Origin: Agelaius tricolor
Lineage: Eukaryota > Chordata > Aves > Passeriformes > Icteridae
Assembly: GCA_023055355.1 (NCBI GenBank)
Contig: JALJCS010000004.1
Location: 15,282,001-15,346,000 of the forward strand
Direction of reading: 5' to 3'
DNA: 64,000 bases
The translations under genes and the position numbers were made by a program. This document shows positions 1-13,790 of this stretch, one piece after another. The notes under the pieces are model-generated. The model saw only the letters and a list, made by a program, of their open reading frames with translations. It ran no database searches and was not told the DNA's origin. Each line of letters begins with the position of its first letter. The first letter of the stretch is position 1.

Positions 1-1026
1 TCCATCAGACATTCCTTCACATTTCCTCACCTACTTTTTGCTTCTCCCTTTGTAGTTTCATATTGGTCTTTGACATAATCTCTCCTCTTATCATGAATGC
101 CCTCATTCCTTATGACTTTGTTTTTCAAGTAGATTTCTCATTAAGTTTATTTTTCAGCGCTCTAGCCTTTTTGATTTTCATCTGCTAATCCCCGTTTCTG
201 TTTCTGACAGAAATTATCACTTCTGTAATAATTTTATCACAACCATCTTATCTGATTACTGCATCTCCAAGTCCCTTTCTCAAGACTACCACCTTCTCCT
301 CTCATTTCTGATAATTCATCTACCTGTGACTGACTGTTGAACTGGATAGATTTCTTTGTTGTTTTCTTCATAGCTTTTATTTCATACTCAATTAGCCATT
401 TTCCCCCCTATATATGTTTCCCAGTTCCTTTGCTTTGCTGGCTCTCCAAAGGCCTCTGTCTTAGGCCTATTTCTATGTCTCTTCCCCAGCAGAATCTAAA
501 GGTTTCCAGAGAAAAACTGATTAGAATTGACATGTTTACCTTTATTCAGCACTATTGATTGCTACTTACAGAGATGTAGTCTCATGTTTGTTTTCTGCTT
601 TTTCTGCCTTTTTAACTACCCAAAGCCCCATTCATTCAGTTTTTCTGTTTTAATTTCAAATTTCAGGTTTTTACATCCTGCTGCCATCTTATTCCCTTCC
701 TAATTTTATTCTGAGTTGCTATTCTCCATCCTTAAAAATAACACCACTCTAGTCTATTTCCCTTCTTTTCCAAATTCCTGAACAGAGCAATGTGTGTTTG
801 TTGTCACACACTCTTTCCTCTTCATATTAAATCAATTCCAGTCCAGATTCTGTGTTATGCTGGAATTGTCTTCAGTTTATATCTCTACAGGCTTCTTGTG
901 CCCAAGGTGCAAGGATTCCACATCTTTCTCAACTTCCTTGGTCTCTGTTGCTTTCAATAGCATATGTAATCCTCTACCACATGATGTGTTATTCTCCCTG
1001 GATGTCTGTAGTGCCACAGAATTTTC

Positions 1027-1070
1027 TGAGTTGGAAGGAACCCACAACACATGGAATCCAACTCCTAAGT
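1027..1070 (-). mobile_element. CR1 LINE 3'-end scrap
   Basis: The + strand reads GAGTTGGAAGGAACCCACAA, then CCAACTCCT after a gap. This is the reverse complement of the conserved avian CR1 3' end (AGTTGGA-x-TCGATG-x-TCCTTGTGGGTCCC type). Only about 45 bases remain. Confidence 0.55.
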
Positions 1071-3652
1071 GAGCGTTCCCTACAGGGATAGCACTGCCTT
1101 CTACTCTCTGATTATTGTTTATTTGCCACTACTTCTGTCTGTGGTTATCCCTCCAGCCTTTTTCCGCTTTTTCTTCTTATTTTACCAAATTTATCAGCTT
1201 TATCTATTGAGTCATGTTAAATTAAACTTAATGCGACCATACCAGACTTTATTCCAGTTGGGCTAATTCTTTCTGTTGCCCCACTGCTGTTTTGCCTGAT
1301 GAGACAATTAGAACTGGAGAACTTCTTTGTCAGTTTCTTTCTAATTTTCATTTTGGTATTCCGTTGTTGCACAAAGTTCTTTCACTTCCCCGGGTGTAGC
1401 ATCTTCTATGATCTCCGCTATTTCTTTATCTTCCCAACTAGAATTCTTGTTTACTTCTTGTTCCTTTTCAGTGTTACCGGTTGTTTCTCCTTGGTGTTAG
1501 CAGGGTTTTATCATCTTTTTTTCTTTAGGGGCTTGTGCAATCCTGTACTTATTTAGGATCACTAAGCTGTCACTTATTTGAGCTTGCTGTCTCTTTACTA
1601 CCACCATCTTGAACCTTGAGCTTATAGAGGAAAGCTTGTGCAATGTCGGCTGTGTCTTAGTTTTCTTACAGCAGTCTTGTTTACCTATTGTCAGTTATCA
1701 TGACCAGATCTTCCTAAGATTTCTTTGAATTGTTGTTTAGCCAAAGTGTACTATCCTATATGAGATTAAAACCTGTAAAGGAAGGGATGAATACTGAGGT
1801 GGGATTTCTGTCTCCTGTCTGGTATTGCTGTTACTTGTCAGTACCTTCATCTTGTTTCAGCCCACTGTCCTCTTTTGGCCATATCTTTATGGCCATCGTG
1901 AGGTGGGTGTTTTCACAAGAAGGGTGCTTCTGTCCGGATGTATCTCTTTTGTCATGGATCTGCTGTGCAACAAAGCTTTAGTTTCCTCTTAACTTTTGAT
2001 GGAGGTAACTCTAGTTTGAGTTTGTGGGGTTTTTTTTTGTATGTTTGTGCTATTTTGGAAATGATCTTCTCTACCTAAATGTAGGGATCTTTTTAGCAAA
2101 TAGTGCAGAAGTTCTGAGTTGTTAAAATAATTGCATTTCTTTCAAATCTTTAGTTTTACTGAGGAAGAAAAATGGAGTTGAGTGCTGGTATTCTCTTCCC
2201 TGGCTTTTCATTCTTCTCCTTTTCCAATGATATTTTCTTTTATGTCACAGCATCAATCCATTTTAAAACTGGATTTTAAGGAAGCAACTGTTGGAGTTCA
2301 TCACTCTTCTGTTGCCACAACTGTTAGGCTGTGCTGTAAATCTGTTTGAACTAATCCATACAGGGTTTTTTTTTTTTTGTTTCTTTTTAAACAAGAACAC
2401 TTATTTTACAGTATAACTCAAATTGCTCCACTGATGTAATTGATAGCACAGTTCTGTAAAGTTTGCCTTGTTTTATCTAAGGGGACAGAAATTCATAGAT
2501 GGTGAAAGGGAATGAGGTGTGGGGAGAGACAGACCTTAAACTGCCATCTCATGGAAAAGTTGTAAGACAAACTCTCTTCTTCCCTTCCTGCTGTTCTACA
2601 ATGGTAGTAGCTGATAGTAGTTATAAGGTGTTTGCCTCGGCAACATGTTATAGGAAACAAGGCAATTTATTGAAGTCTTAGTATTCGTGTTGCAATTAGA
2701 AAATACTGTGTGTGTTAAACTTACAGCTTTTTACGTTAGTGACTTAATCTACTATATGTGTGAGAGAAGCTTGAAATATTGCTGGAAACTGGAGGCATGA
2801 CTGGGAAAAACAAAGCACATGTTATTCTAGGTGGTTTTTGTGGTGACCTTGGTTTTTGAAAGACTGTAAGAACTTCCCGTTATAAGAGGAGATGAAGACA
2901 GATTATCCCTTAACTTTCCCTTGAGCATTTGCTATCAAAACAACATTTAATAAATCTGGAGTTCCTAATTTTTTGCAAAATGGAGCCGTTCTGATGGAAT
3001 ACCTCTTTTGACCATTATGGGCAATACAGATTACTAATTGTACATCAGCCATATATCTTTAGTTGTCAGAGGTTCTTGCAGTCAAATGAGTTTAAGGGGC
3101 ATCAAAACATACCTGTTTCATTCTGGGCATGGGTATTGTCATGGAAGAAGACCAGACAAATAATTGTGTTATGAAGGGAAGCAGAATGAGTTATAAATTT
3201 TCCTTCCAGGAGATAGAAAGCTTGATTTCCCTTTCAATATATTGACAGTAGATGAGGCTTATGTTCTAGTATCTGGTAAGCAGATATGGTAAGAAGGATG
3301 AAGTGTACAAGCAGGATCCAAGAACATGCTAATGATAAGGCATCTCATGGAATTGCTTCTTTATTTCTCGTCTGTAAGCTCTGTTACTTTCCTGTGAAGC
3401 ATGAGATGTCCTTTTATATATGCTGTCACAAGCAACTGCACAACCTGTGCAAGTAATTCCTTTTGATCTTAACATAGAAATATTTCACCTACATAGATGC
3501 TTGTGAGTACTCTATAAAATTCATTGAGTTTTTCCTACTGAGGACTACCCTTCAGTTGTATCACTTCTTAAAGTTTGTAGGTAGTGATTTGTTTACTTTA
3601 CTTTGTCAGGTAATTACAAAATAGGCATTTTAAGAGCTTCAGGAAGTGATAG

Positions 3653-4193
3653 TGAAATAAACAGGGTAGGAGACTTTTTCTCCTTTTAATGCCTTTATTA
3701 AAAGTGATCAGCTCAAGGTTGGGAAGCTCGACGGATCTGCAGTCTCCTCTCCTCAGAGGAGGAGGAATGTGCAGCTTTGCCCAGTAGGAGCAGAGCTGGG
3801 GGTCCTATCCTCACAAGAGCAGGGGGTGTAACTCCGTCTTTTTCAGCTTTTGGGTAGCTCCAGCCAGGGTCTTGGCCTCAGCTGAAGTCTTTGGTTAGGG
3901 CGAGGGGCAACAAAGGTTTTCAGCATCTCTGCAGGCTCGGTGCTCTGTTCCTCACGTCCAGACATCACTCTGATCTCTTAATTTTGTATTGGCTCATTGT
4001 TTTGGGGGTCTTTTCAGTACGTTTGGTGGAGTAGCCTCCCATGGCATGCTGGTCCTGACGTTAATTTTGCATTCTCTCTGATGCCCCCCACCATGTCCCT
4101 TCCCCTCACGGTCTGGGAAGAAGGGCCATTAACTTAGCCCCAGGCACAAAAGGAGCAATTAGCTACAAGGACTGGTGATTACGATAACAAACA
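3653..4193 (-). mobile_element. Solo LTR-like element (endogenous retrovirus, ERVL-like)
   Basis: This is a GC-richer block in AT-rich intron. Read on the minus strand it starts TGTTTGTTATCGTAATCACC, carries an AATAAA signal about 40 bases from its end (+ strand TTTATT near 3695), and ends TTTATTTCA, giving TG...CA termini. The flanking 5-mers GATAG (3648-3652) and GGTAG (4194-4198) differ at one base and look like a target-site duplication. No internal retroviral genes are present, so a solo LTR is the best reading. Boundaries are inferred. Confidence 0.55.
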
Positions 4194-5056
4194 GGTAGAA
4201 CACCACCTTGGCAACAACTGGTCCAACTGGTTTTGCAGCTCTTTTTCTTCCCAAAAAAAATTTGGCAGATTTTTTTTATTTATAACAATAGTTTGTACTG
4301 GGAACAAGCATGGGACATAGCAAAAATTACAAAATTTACAAAATTTTTGCAAAAGTTTTTTTTGATGAAGTGAGAACAGTTTTGGAGAAGACTGATTATC
4401 TTGCATTGTTAATAGTGAGTGCTAAATTCAAAACTTGTTATTGTAATCTATTTGGTATCAAGACTGCTGTCAGCCACCAGAATTTTAGGTTAATAATTGT
4501 GAGGGTAGGTTAAGTATCACCCAAGTGATGGCTTTTATTTGTCATTATTAAGAAATAAGAGTGTTTGTTAAGTAGTGAAGTTGTCAACTTCTTTATGCTG
4601 CTTACTTTGAAGGCAAGCTTTGGCAGTAACTGCATGTCTTTTCCGTATTTGGGCTGACTAAAATTTTAGTTCTTATGAACTTCGCACTGTGATTTCTTTT
4701 GTGAAAAGTAGAACTTACAAACCAGTTTAACAGAAACTGTGTATTTGATATTTTGTATCTTTCCCCCTCTGAAGCAGCCTTTAGAAAATTGTGTAAATTC
4801 TATGCTTATCTTCTAAAAATGGTTATGCAATGTTGTCAGGCTACTTCTACCTGTTGACTAAACTGATTACTAATTTTTACCTTTGTTTTATGAAACTGTA
4901 CTGAGAGCTTGGTTATAATTTTTAGAGAAAGAGTTTGTGTTGATGGTTAAGGTTCTAATAAGGTTCTTTTAGGTCATTCTACCACTTTGACATTTCCCAG
5001 ACTTATGCAGTAAATAAATGTCATTGTATTCATGTGCCTGCTTTGCTAGGTCCCTT

Positions 5057-5130
5057 CTTTTTTTTTTTTTTCTATTTTTTTTTTTTGTGGGGGGGGTTTT
5101 TTTTTGTTTGTTTGTTTGTTTTGGCTTTTT
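5057..5130 (+). repeat. Poly-T with G8 run and (GTTT)n
   Basis: Two long T-runs flank a run of eight G, followed by TTTGTTTGTTTGTTT. This is a plain low-complexity tract. Confidence 0.85.
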
Positions 5131-6477
5131 TTGTTCTGCTCTTTTAAATCTTGAAGGTAAGCAATTTTCTAATGTGCAATAGAAGTCTATAATTGTATGA
5201 CAACAGCCTCAAGAGCATCTGTATGTATATTTAAGAAGAGAGAAGCGTCAACTTCATTTTGAAGTTCAGCTTTACAGTCCAAAAATTTAGTTTTCTCTGC
5301 TTTAATATTTCAACACCCAGTATACAATGCATTATAAGAATAGGAGATGATTGCTGGTATATTGGAAAGCTGATGCCATACTGCATTTTTATATGCTAGT
5401 TTTTAGCAGCTGCTATTTTTATCAGTAGTGTTGGTAGACTATGGTGGAGAGCATGATGAGCAGAACATGGTGACCTGTATCTGATAATATATATTGTGCC
5501 TGCTCTTAATTAATGTAGTTAAAGCAGCTGTCTACAGCAGAAATGATCACTGGCCTGTTTTGGTTTGATTTTGTTTTAAATTGAAACCACTCTTGCTGCT
5601 CTCCAGATATATTATTTGACTGAGGAAGAGACCTCTGAATGTTGCATGCAGATCTACTGAAACAAAACAGGAAAACCATTTAAGTATTTTGTTCAAGGTC
5701 ATGGTAACTATGTCCTGCGAATGCTTTGTCAGACTTCCCATAGTTTGCAGTGAAAAACTGCAAAATTATTGCCTAGTTATAAGGAAGTATGCTTATGCAA
5801 TAAGCTAAGGGCTTGACATATTATTTCCTTTTCCATTCTCCTCCCACTTTTTCTTACATAAATCAGATAGAGCTTTCTTAGTATTAGTTCCTGTTAATCT
5901 AATATACTTTCAGTGTCCTCAAGCGCTGCCCTCTTATTATATAATCCTGAGTGTTTTTCTTTCTTGTTATGCCAGAATTTTGAACCTGTAATTCAGGAGT
6001 TTGTGTTTAAGGTGCTTTAAATTTCACTTGGCAAATACATTTGAATATAGGATGCATTTTGAAGGAATGTGTATCAAACTGCTATCAATGTCCCTGTAAG
6101 TGGCAACACTGTTAGCTCTCACAGCAGTGTCGTGCAGGCCATGAGCTCCTAATGAGCTGTGATTTATATGAAGACAGTGCAAAGAGCAGGGGCAATGTTT
6201 TCCATGGAATGTCCTCCACATCTCATGTGGAGACCAGTAACTGGAGAGTTCTGCCCTGGGATTCCTGGTGGGTTTTTTGGATGCATCTCGATGTCCTGCA
6301 ATAAAGCTAACATTTGAAAGTAAAGTATGTTTTTAATTGCATGTTTTACTAGCCATAAGTTAGAAAATATTTCGTAATTTAGGATTTGCAGTCTGTAGAA
6401 GTCAAAAAATTTGAAATTCTGTGAAACAGGTTGATAACCAAGTGTATGTGCAAATGTCTTCAGAAGTGAAGAAATGT

Positions 6478-6600
6478 TTTGATTTTTTGGTTTTGTGGTT
6501 TTGGGAGGGTGGGGTTGTAGGATTTTTAGGGGTGGTTTTGTGGTTTGTTTTGGTTTTGCTGCTTTAGGTTTTTATTATTGTTATTGATTTGGTTTTGTTT
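6478..6600 (+). repeat. G/T-rich low-complexity tract
   Basis: The tract is almost only G and T, with four G-runs (6503-6505, 6507-6509, 6511-6514, 6529-6532). It could form a G-quadruplex with one long loop. Confidence 0.7.
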
Positions 6601-7481
6601 GCATGAATGATTTTTTTATTAATGATTAAGAACTGTGGAAGTACTAAATGGATATTTTAAGCCCCTGAAAAATATTACTGTGATATTTGTAAAATATCCT
6701 TATTTATTGCTTATTTGAAATGTATACTTAATGTATAATGAAGAAGCCACAGCTAAATACTTCTGAGGCTTAAAAACAAGGCTTTTGTCTGCAGACGGCC
6801 TGATCTCTAAACTTCAAAACTGCAGCAGGTGTGCTGATCATGTCAGCTTTGTTTAATCAGCTGTGTTATGTTTCAAGATAAATATTTAAGTTGTTGATTG
6901 AGGTGGAGGTATGTAATCAAGGAATTTTGAAGCAATGTTTAGTATGAATTGACTAAAGATGAATGGAAGATGATCTACAACACAACATATGCGTACATTC
7001 AAGATTGAAGTCCCCATGTATGAGTTTTCAGGGTAAACATCCTTATATTACACCTTTAGTAATACTGTAAGTGACACTTTATGTGCTCTCAATTTTGTTT
7101 ACCTTATGTTAAAAACTTATAAATACTATTGGTGCTATTAGCAAAATAGAAGATATAGAAGACATACAGAATTAATGGTATTCTTAGTATCTCATAAGAA
7201 ACAAAGGATAAATTCATTACCTTTTGGTGGATAAAGCAGTAGTACACCATCAGAAAACTTATCCTAGTATTATTTTTGTGTTCATACTTAAAATGGGCAG
7301 GTGCATCTTTTCAGTGGACAGGGCATTGGAGAACAGATGGTGAATTGTGAAGTTGTTAGGAAAATAAGAATGTGTGTGCCTAGATGTAAAATACAATAAA
7401 ATTACAATACAATAAAATATGGCTCTAGGTCCAAAGTGTGACTAGTATCTGCTTTGCAGTAAATTGAAAAATACACTGGTT

Positions 7482-8143
7482 TGTTGCTGTGGTGCTGGAT
7501 TTCTTCAGCCTGACCAGCTCCCGACACCAACAGCGAAAGGGGGCTGCCCCCAGAAAGCTGTCGAATCTGAGGTGCAGCTGTAGGTCACAGCTGCTCTAGC
7601 GCACAGGTGGACTGCGCTGGGGATAGGACTGCACCAAGGGCAGGGACAAGGAAAGGGGAGAGGTCCTCTGTGTGTTTTCCAAAGGAGATTATTCCCTGCA
7701 GGGTCTGGGACAGAAAGACACTGACTCAAAGGCATACATCAATTTATAAGTGAGGGGAGGTCCCAGGGGAGGATACAATCTTTAACCAACCGGGAGAAAC
7801 TAGGGGTGGAACATAAGGTGGGGAACACAATGTTTAAACCAATAGGGGACTACAGGGGAGGAGAACTTAAAAAAAAACAGTGGGGTTTCGAATGATGTAA
7901 AATTGATAGGGAAGTTTCTAGAGAAAGGGGCAAGCTTGGGGAGGGATTGACATTCAGTGGGAGGAGGATCAGGGTACAAAAGGGCAGGTCTTAGGGGAGA
8001 TGGACAACTAGGGCAAAAACCAAAATACAAGGGGGAAAGGAACAATCCATTAGTAATAAAATATGCTATAACAGTACAAAATAGGAAGGATTATAAAACT
8101 GACTGCTAGAACTGCATTACAATCAGAAACACACACTGCAACA
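7482..8143 (-). mobile_element. Solo LTR-like element
   Basis: This 662-bp GC-richer block is bounded by TGTTGC and its inverse GCAACA, the classic short LTR terminal inverted repeat. On the minus strand there is a TATAAAT near 7745 and an AATAAT near 7690. A 3-bp GTT match flanks it, too short to prove a target duplication. There is no coding capacity. It is an endogenous retroviral solo LTR or similar; the class is not determined. Confidence 0.5.
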
Positions 8144-11100
8144 GTTTGTAGTGAGATTGAAGCAGAAATTCCCCAAAATGGAATGTTGGACTTCACTGAG
8201 AGTTGCATGTCCTATTATGGAGTCCCTTTTGGAATTACCCCAGGGTGATTTGGCTTCTTTCTAGAGATGACTGGGACATGCTGCAGTAGTGTTACAGTGA
8301 CAAGCTCTTTTGTCCTTTAAGTAGGAGACATTGCTTCAGTTGTCGAAGTCTCTGGCAACTCAAGATTCTGCCTCCCATGAGAATGCAACCATTAGCAAGC
8401 TCTTTGTGGTTGGAGTAGTAGTCCTCTTCCCCAGAGGTAGATCCAGGCCCACTCTATGCTAATAATTATTTATGTGTGTTTATGCAGGTACTCTAATTGA
8501 TACAATGTAGTTCATTTTCCAGGGAACTGGTATAGTTTAGTAGAGTAACAGTTTGCGCTTGCTGGTGTGTATTCCTGTTCTAGTAGTAGTGGAGGTCTAC
8601 CAATAATATGCTGTACAATAAACAAGTTTTATTGTGAACCTGAGAGATCGTCTGAACTCATGATAGAATGCTCTAAGCTGCTGTTTAGTGCTGTGTCTGA
8701 ACACCTTATTGGTCAGCTACAGGAAGTCTGTAGGGAATGGTGGACATTTTAACTAAGTCAGCTGTGTAGAGTGTTCTTAGACTTCCTGGTGGAGTAAGCT
8801 AAGAGTCTTCTACAAGAATATAACATGGTTGGTAATGTCATGAACTGAAAATAGGCTTCATTCTTCAAGACTTTGTTCTGCACACTTAAATAGTAGACTC
8901 GCCACATGAAAGTTTTATAGAGAGAAGTAGTTTAATTTTTATTTTTGTTCTTGGAAGTGTACTTTGTGTGGATTTGAGTGTATGCTTGGGGTCAGGACTT
9001 GTGGTTTCTTTCTCTTTAGGCTCTAGGATTGAGGTCTGTTCAGAAGTGGAAGAAGTTTTATTAGCATAATATGCAGCTGCTGCTAATTCTTCTTTTAAAC
9101 AGTTGCATAGTGTAGAAAAGTCTACCATGTCTTGGACAGAAAAATGCCATATCTATTAGACCTTTTGCATTGGAAACAGTTTGGTAAACTAGTAAATTAT
9201 GGCTCATCTTACTTTAAGGCGGAATGCTTCACAGTAAAGGTCAACATGTGATTAGATTAGTACTGTTCTTTAGCTTGTAAAGATGTAAAATGGGTAAAAT
9301 ACCATATCCTTAAATGGCTGTTAGGAAACACTGATAAATGTTTCAAGAACTCTCTTTTTCTTCTGTGTGGGTGTGTTTCAAAAGCATTTGAAGGTGCAGG
9401 GTTAAACTTGGCTTGCAGGACAGCTTCTGAACTGCATGACTTCTTGGTCATCACCTTTTTAATCTGGTTTGTCCATTTCCCAAGGAGCCACGTCCTTAAA
9501 TGCCATTTGGTGGTATGCACCAGTATTGCAAACAGACCCTCCAGTTTTGAAGAGTTGAACTTGCATCATAGGTGTAAAAATGTATGTATTCTATACTCAC
9601 AATGCTGCTGGAACAAACCAAATGCTAATTATTTGATCAGTTGAATCACTGGTACTTTATCAGAACCAGTCTGCCTTCTAGGAAAGGTGCATATTGCAGG
9701 ACTTTGGCAGTTTCCACAAAAGATGCCAATTGGGATGAGAATCCTTTTTTGCCTCTAAACGCCATTTATTAATGCTGTGTGCACACTGTGGCAGTTTGTC
9801 TTCTATGAAGACAGTTAGCTACACAATAATTTCTGAACTCTAATTTAAATAAACAAGAAGCAGTTATGTCTATTTACACTTCTGTATTGAATTACCATTG
9901 TATGTATTCTGAGTCAGGATGTTACGTCACGGTGATGAAACAACAGAGAATTTAAAGGAGATGTAGTTAGATTAATATGGTTCCTGGGATAGGGTTTTGT
10001 AAGAAATTATCTTACAAAAGATAATCAGTATAACTATCTAAATGAAGTTGTGACTTTATTCTTACAACTTTTGTGTTCATATACAAGTTGGAATAGCCCT
10101 GTACTCTCAAGCTGCTAACTTATACTCACTAGCTAAAGTGGAGCCTAGGGTCTGACCTGCAACTCCTTTTCATCCACTGGTTGTAACTCACGTCAGTTAT
10201 TCACTAGGTTGTCCTTAATTCAGCCCACCTGCCTTACTAGCACCTGAATTTTCTTCTTCTTGAAGTGTGTCATCTGACCACCACAAGACTTTTTCTTTCT
10301 GCTTCCTGTACCATCATGATGTTGCAGCATCATCAGTTGTTAGCAGATTCCATCTTTATCGTTATCTTATTCACATCTTTGCTACTTACCCACAGCTTGA
10401 TTATCTCTATATGTAGTGCTGCAGATGTTCTCTAATAGGCCTCTTGCTTTAGTCTCATCACTCCCAAATTTTACATTGCATGAGATATGTTGTGTTCAAA
10501 ATAAATTCTCTGTAGCTCCCTGCATCTGTAGTCTCCTGTTAAAATGCAGTGTTTTTTCATCTTTTTATGCTCTTATGTGGGTTTCACTCTGGTTCTGGAA
10601 TATGAGTGCTTGTATGACAGCATCCAGTACTGCTATTACAGTTAACAGTGAAAGTGGTTTTGACTATGCTGGTTCTGGCAATTCCTGTACAGAAGTATAT
10701 TGCAGTGTGCAGAGGAGACCTACTCTTTGGTGCTGGAAAGGTATATTTTGTAAGTGGAGGCAAGAAAGAAATCTGGAAGAGGGGTTTCTGATTTTGTTTT
10801 GGAGTGATTGGATGCAATGAATTCCAAGAAAATAGCCTCTTTTATTTTGTATTTGCATGCAAGTACTTTTAGTCCTGAGAATGTGTAGCTCTGAATTCAG
10901 CTAGGAAAAACCAGTAGTTAATGTCCTGACATTCTTCCCACTTCCTCTTCTGCAAGAGAAGTCTTAATTGTAGACATCCAATTTTATAGCTATGTAGTAC
11001 TAAAACATGATTGTAAGATTGTGGCACCTGAGGGTTTTGATTTGGTTTTGAGTTTGCTAAGTCTTGTGCAAAATGGACAGATGTAAACTGCTGAACACAA

Positions 11101-11967
11101 TTATTTGTGTTCTTGAGTAAAGAATTGATAAAATCAGCACAGAAAAGCTGTTATGAGCAGGAAATGTTCCCATCCTGGAAGCTTGTCTTGGACAGAAAGA
11201 CTGATATGCCAACCTTCCACTTGTGACTGATAACGCTCCAGATTCTCTGTGCTTTCATGACACTACATGCTTTGTTAATGGCGAGAATATCCTTAGAGAG
11301 CATAGTGTAAATTATGAAAGCTCTGTTTTAAGGGAAATCTTGAAATGAATCAAAGAATTTCCAATTTTTCTTTCTCTAGCTTCCTTGCATAAGCAAAAAT
11401 TGCAGGCTCCTAATCTGGAAGAAAAGCTAAGAGTATAAGTGCTGATTTAGGATTTCAGGCAGAGCATGTCTACTAAAATGTTATGGCGTTTCAGTCACAA
11501 TGGATACAAAGCATAGTTTACGTGTTGCATAACAAACAACATTTGTTAGACCTTATATTGACCATAGATTAACAATTTGTGTTGCCAAAGCGTGAAAATC
11601 TGTCTGAGTAAATGCCTAAGGGTGTAGAGTAGACAGGGAGCAGTCACTGGAGAGACGCAGACACCAACATCAAAGATAAGGATAAAGGACTGTGAAGCTA
11701 TGAAACAGGATTCATTGGGAATCCAGAATACAAGAAAGCAACTGGGAGGAAAATAGTACACAGATAATGGTAGCTAGCTTGGGTTTTAGTGACATCTGAG
11801 GACAAGAAAGATTACATGGGCTACAGAAATGAGGTGTTGCTTTAAACATAGAAAATTTCATACCTTGTTACCACACTAGGTAGTTAAATTTTTAGCTAGT
11901 GAGTATCTAGTACCTGTTGAGTTTCCTCCTAGGACACTTTTTGTTTAGAATACCTTCCTTTTTAAAA

Positions 11968-12085
11968 TTTTTTTTTGGTGGTTTTTTTTTTTGGGTGATT
12001 TTTTTTGTTTGGTTTTTTTGGATTTTTTTTAAATTTTGTTTTGTTAATGCTTTCTTTTTTAAGTTGTTTTTGTTTTTTTTCAGCA
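11968..12085 (+). repeat. T-rich/G-containing low-complexity tract
   Basis: Runs of six to twelve T are separated by GG and GGG, similar in style to the tracts at 5057-5130 and 60150-60230. Open frames here are K- or F-rich artefacts. Confidence 0.8.
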
Positions 12086-13186
12086 GAGTAAGAACCATAG
12101 GCAGAGAATTCATTTATCTGTATAACTTTCTGACTATGTTGTACGTTATGACATTTCAAGTTTCTTTTTGACATATAAATTGCAGTCCACTTAGTAAGTA
12201 AAATGGATTACTTATGGTAACTGTGACTAGTCAGACAACCGAAATCCTTGCCAGAGCTATTCTAGAGGCTTTTAAAAATCCTATTAAAAGATTTTGTATG
12301 CAGATGGTAAGAGAGGATAAAAAAAACCTGAACCAACAAAACAAATCAAAGCACACTCTGCAGTGCATTTTGCTGCTCCCTTTTTTGCCAAGGGGAATTT
12401 GCTCTTAAGACAGCAGCTGTAGCTGAAATTTACTTCTGCTGTTTGTAAATAAATTTCTAAAGAATCTAGAGTTCTTGGAGTGAAATTGCGAACAGGAAGC
12501 ATGAAGCCTTGCATACTTATGCAATTATGATTATGCTAATTATAACAACATATAAATGTCACAATCTTGTTGTAAATGTTAAGTTCCAAGACTGTGTTAG
12601 TTAGAAGTGTGAACTCCCAGGATCAGAAGATTTAGTTTTGCTGAATGTGGTTTGTAGAGTGCACAATGTGACCTTTTAGCACCTCTAGTGTCTGGTTATT
12701 AACTAGAATCTAAAGAAGTTTTACTGTTCAGGACCTACAGTGAATTTGCAGTTTGAATGAAAATAGTATTTATCACATCTGTAAAATTATATTCATCACA
12801 TCTGTAAGTGTAACTTCCTTAATAAAAGATTGCAAAATGAGCTTGGAATTCCCTAAAGTAAAGTTGGACTACTTAGAAAACTCCATTTTTTTGAAGTATG
12901 ATGCATGCAGGATTTAATTTGTTTACCCAGATTTTGGGTTTCTAGTGGTAGTATATGAAAAGGCTGCTTTGTGCTTGTGAATTCAAAAAAGCCAAAGTCA
13001 TGAACAGCAAAAAAATCACCTTGCTAATATCATGTAAGTTACATGCTATTACTTTTCTTTTTTTAAATTAAAAATATGCAGAATACACACTGGAGGTAAA
13101 AGTTATTGACATTTCATTCAGCCATTTTGTTTTAATTCAGTACTGACATTTGCTACCTTGTCGGCAAAATCTTGAAGATTATTCAG

Positions 13187-13790
13187 TGTTGTGGTCTGTG
13201 GTGGTGGTGGTTGCAACCTTCCCTGAGAGTGTCTTGTGCCAGCGGGTAGGAGCCACAGGAGCCCCAGCACAGACAGACACACAGACACACACACAGAGCA
13301 ACTCAACAGTGAGGACACGGGAGGGTCCAGGCATGGACTTCCAATGTGCTTTATTCAGGCCATGCTGAAGCCAGCCAGGGGCCAAAGACAGGGAACAAAG
13401 GAGGGTCTAGGATATAACACAGGGAAAGAGCGGGCAGAGGAGAGCATCAGGGATCCCAAGGTGGGATCCAATGAACTGAGGGCTCAGGAGTGGTACACCA
13501 GGGAAGGGACCAATAGGAAATGCCAGGGTGGATAGGCAGAGGCATAAACCAAAGGGAAGTCAGGGAAGGGAGAACTAACGAGTACATGAACATAAAAGGG
13601 TAAGAGGGGTAGGGAAGGCCAATGGGCCAATGGGGAGGACATGACTGGGACAAATTAACATAGTGCTGCAGAGCACCATGGGGAAACTTCTTTCCTCACC
13701 CTGAGCTGTGAAGAGTGCCCAGAGCCTAAGGTGCATCTCTCCAGGAAATTGCTGTTGCATTCTCCCCAGTCAGCTCACAGGCCTCCATGC
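13187..13790 (-). mobile_element. LTR-like element, approximate boundaries
   Basis: This is a block of GC-rich, purine-rich DNA of LTR composition. On the minus strand there is a TATA-like stretch near 13410 and an AATAAA at about 13353 followed by a CA-rich tail. TTCAG occurs at both edges (13182-13186 and 13791-13795), but the minus-strand start is not a clean TG, so the edges are uncertain. Short open frames in it are not genes. Confidence 0.4.

Noticed and set aside
10416..10820. 134-codon open frame on + strand in intron 1
   Set aside because: Composition is ordinary intron. There is no recognisable domain and no splice or start context, and overlapping open frames occur on the other strand.
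11907..12174. Lys- and Phe-rich open frames on both strands
   Set aside because: They are translations of a T/G low-complexity tract.
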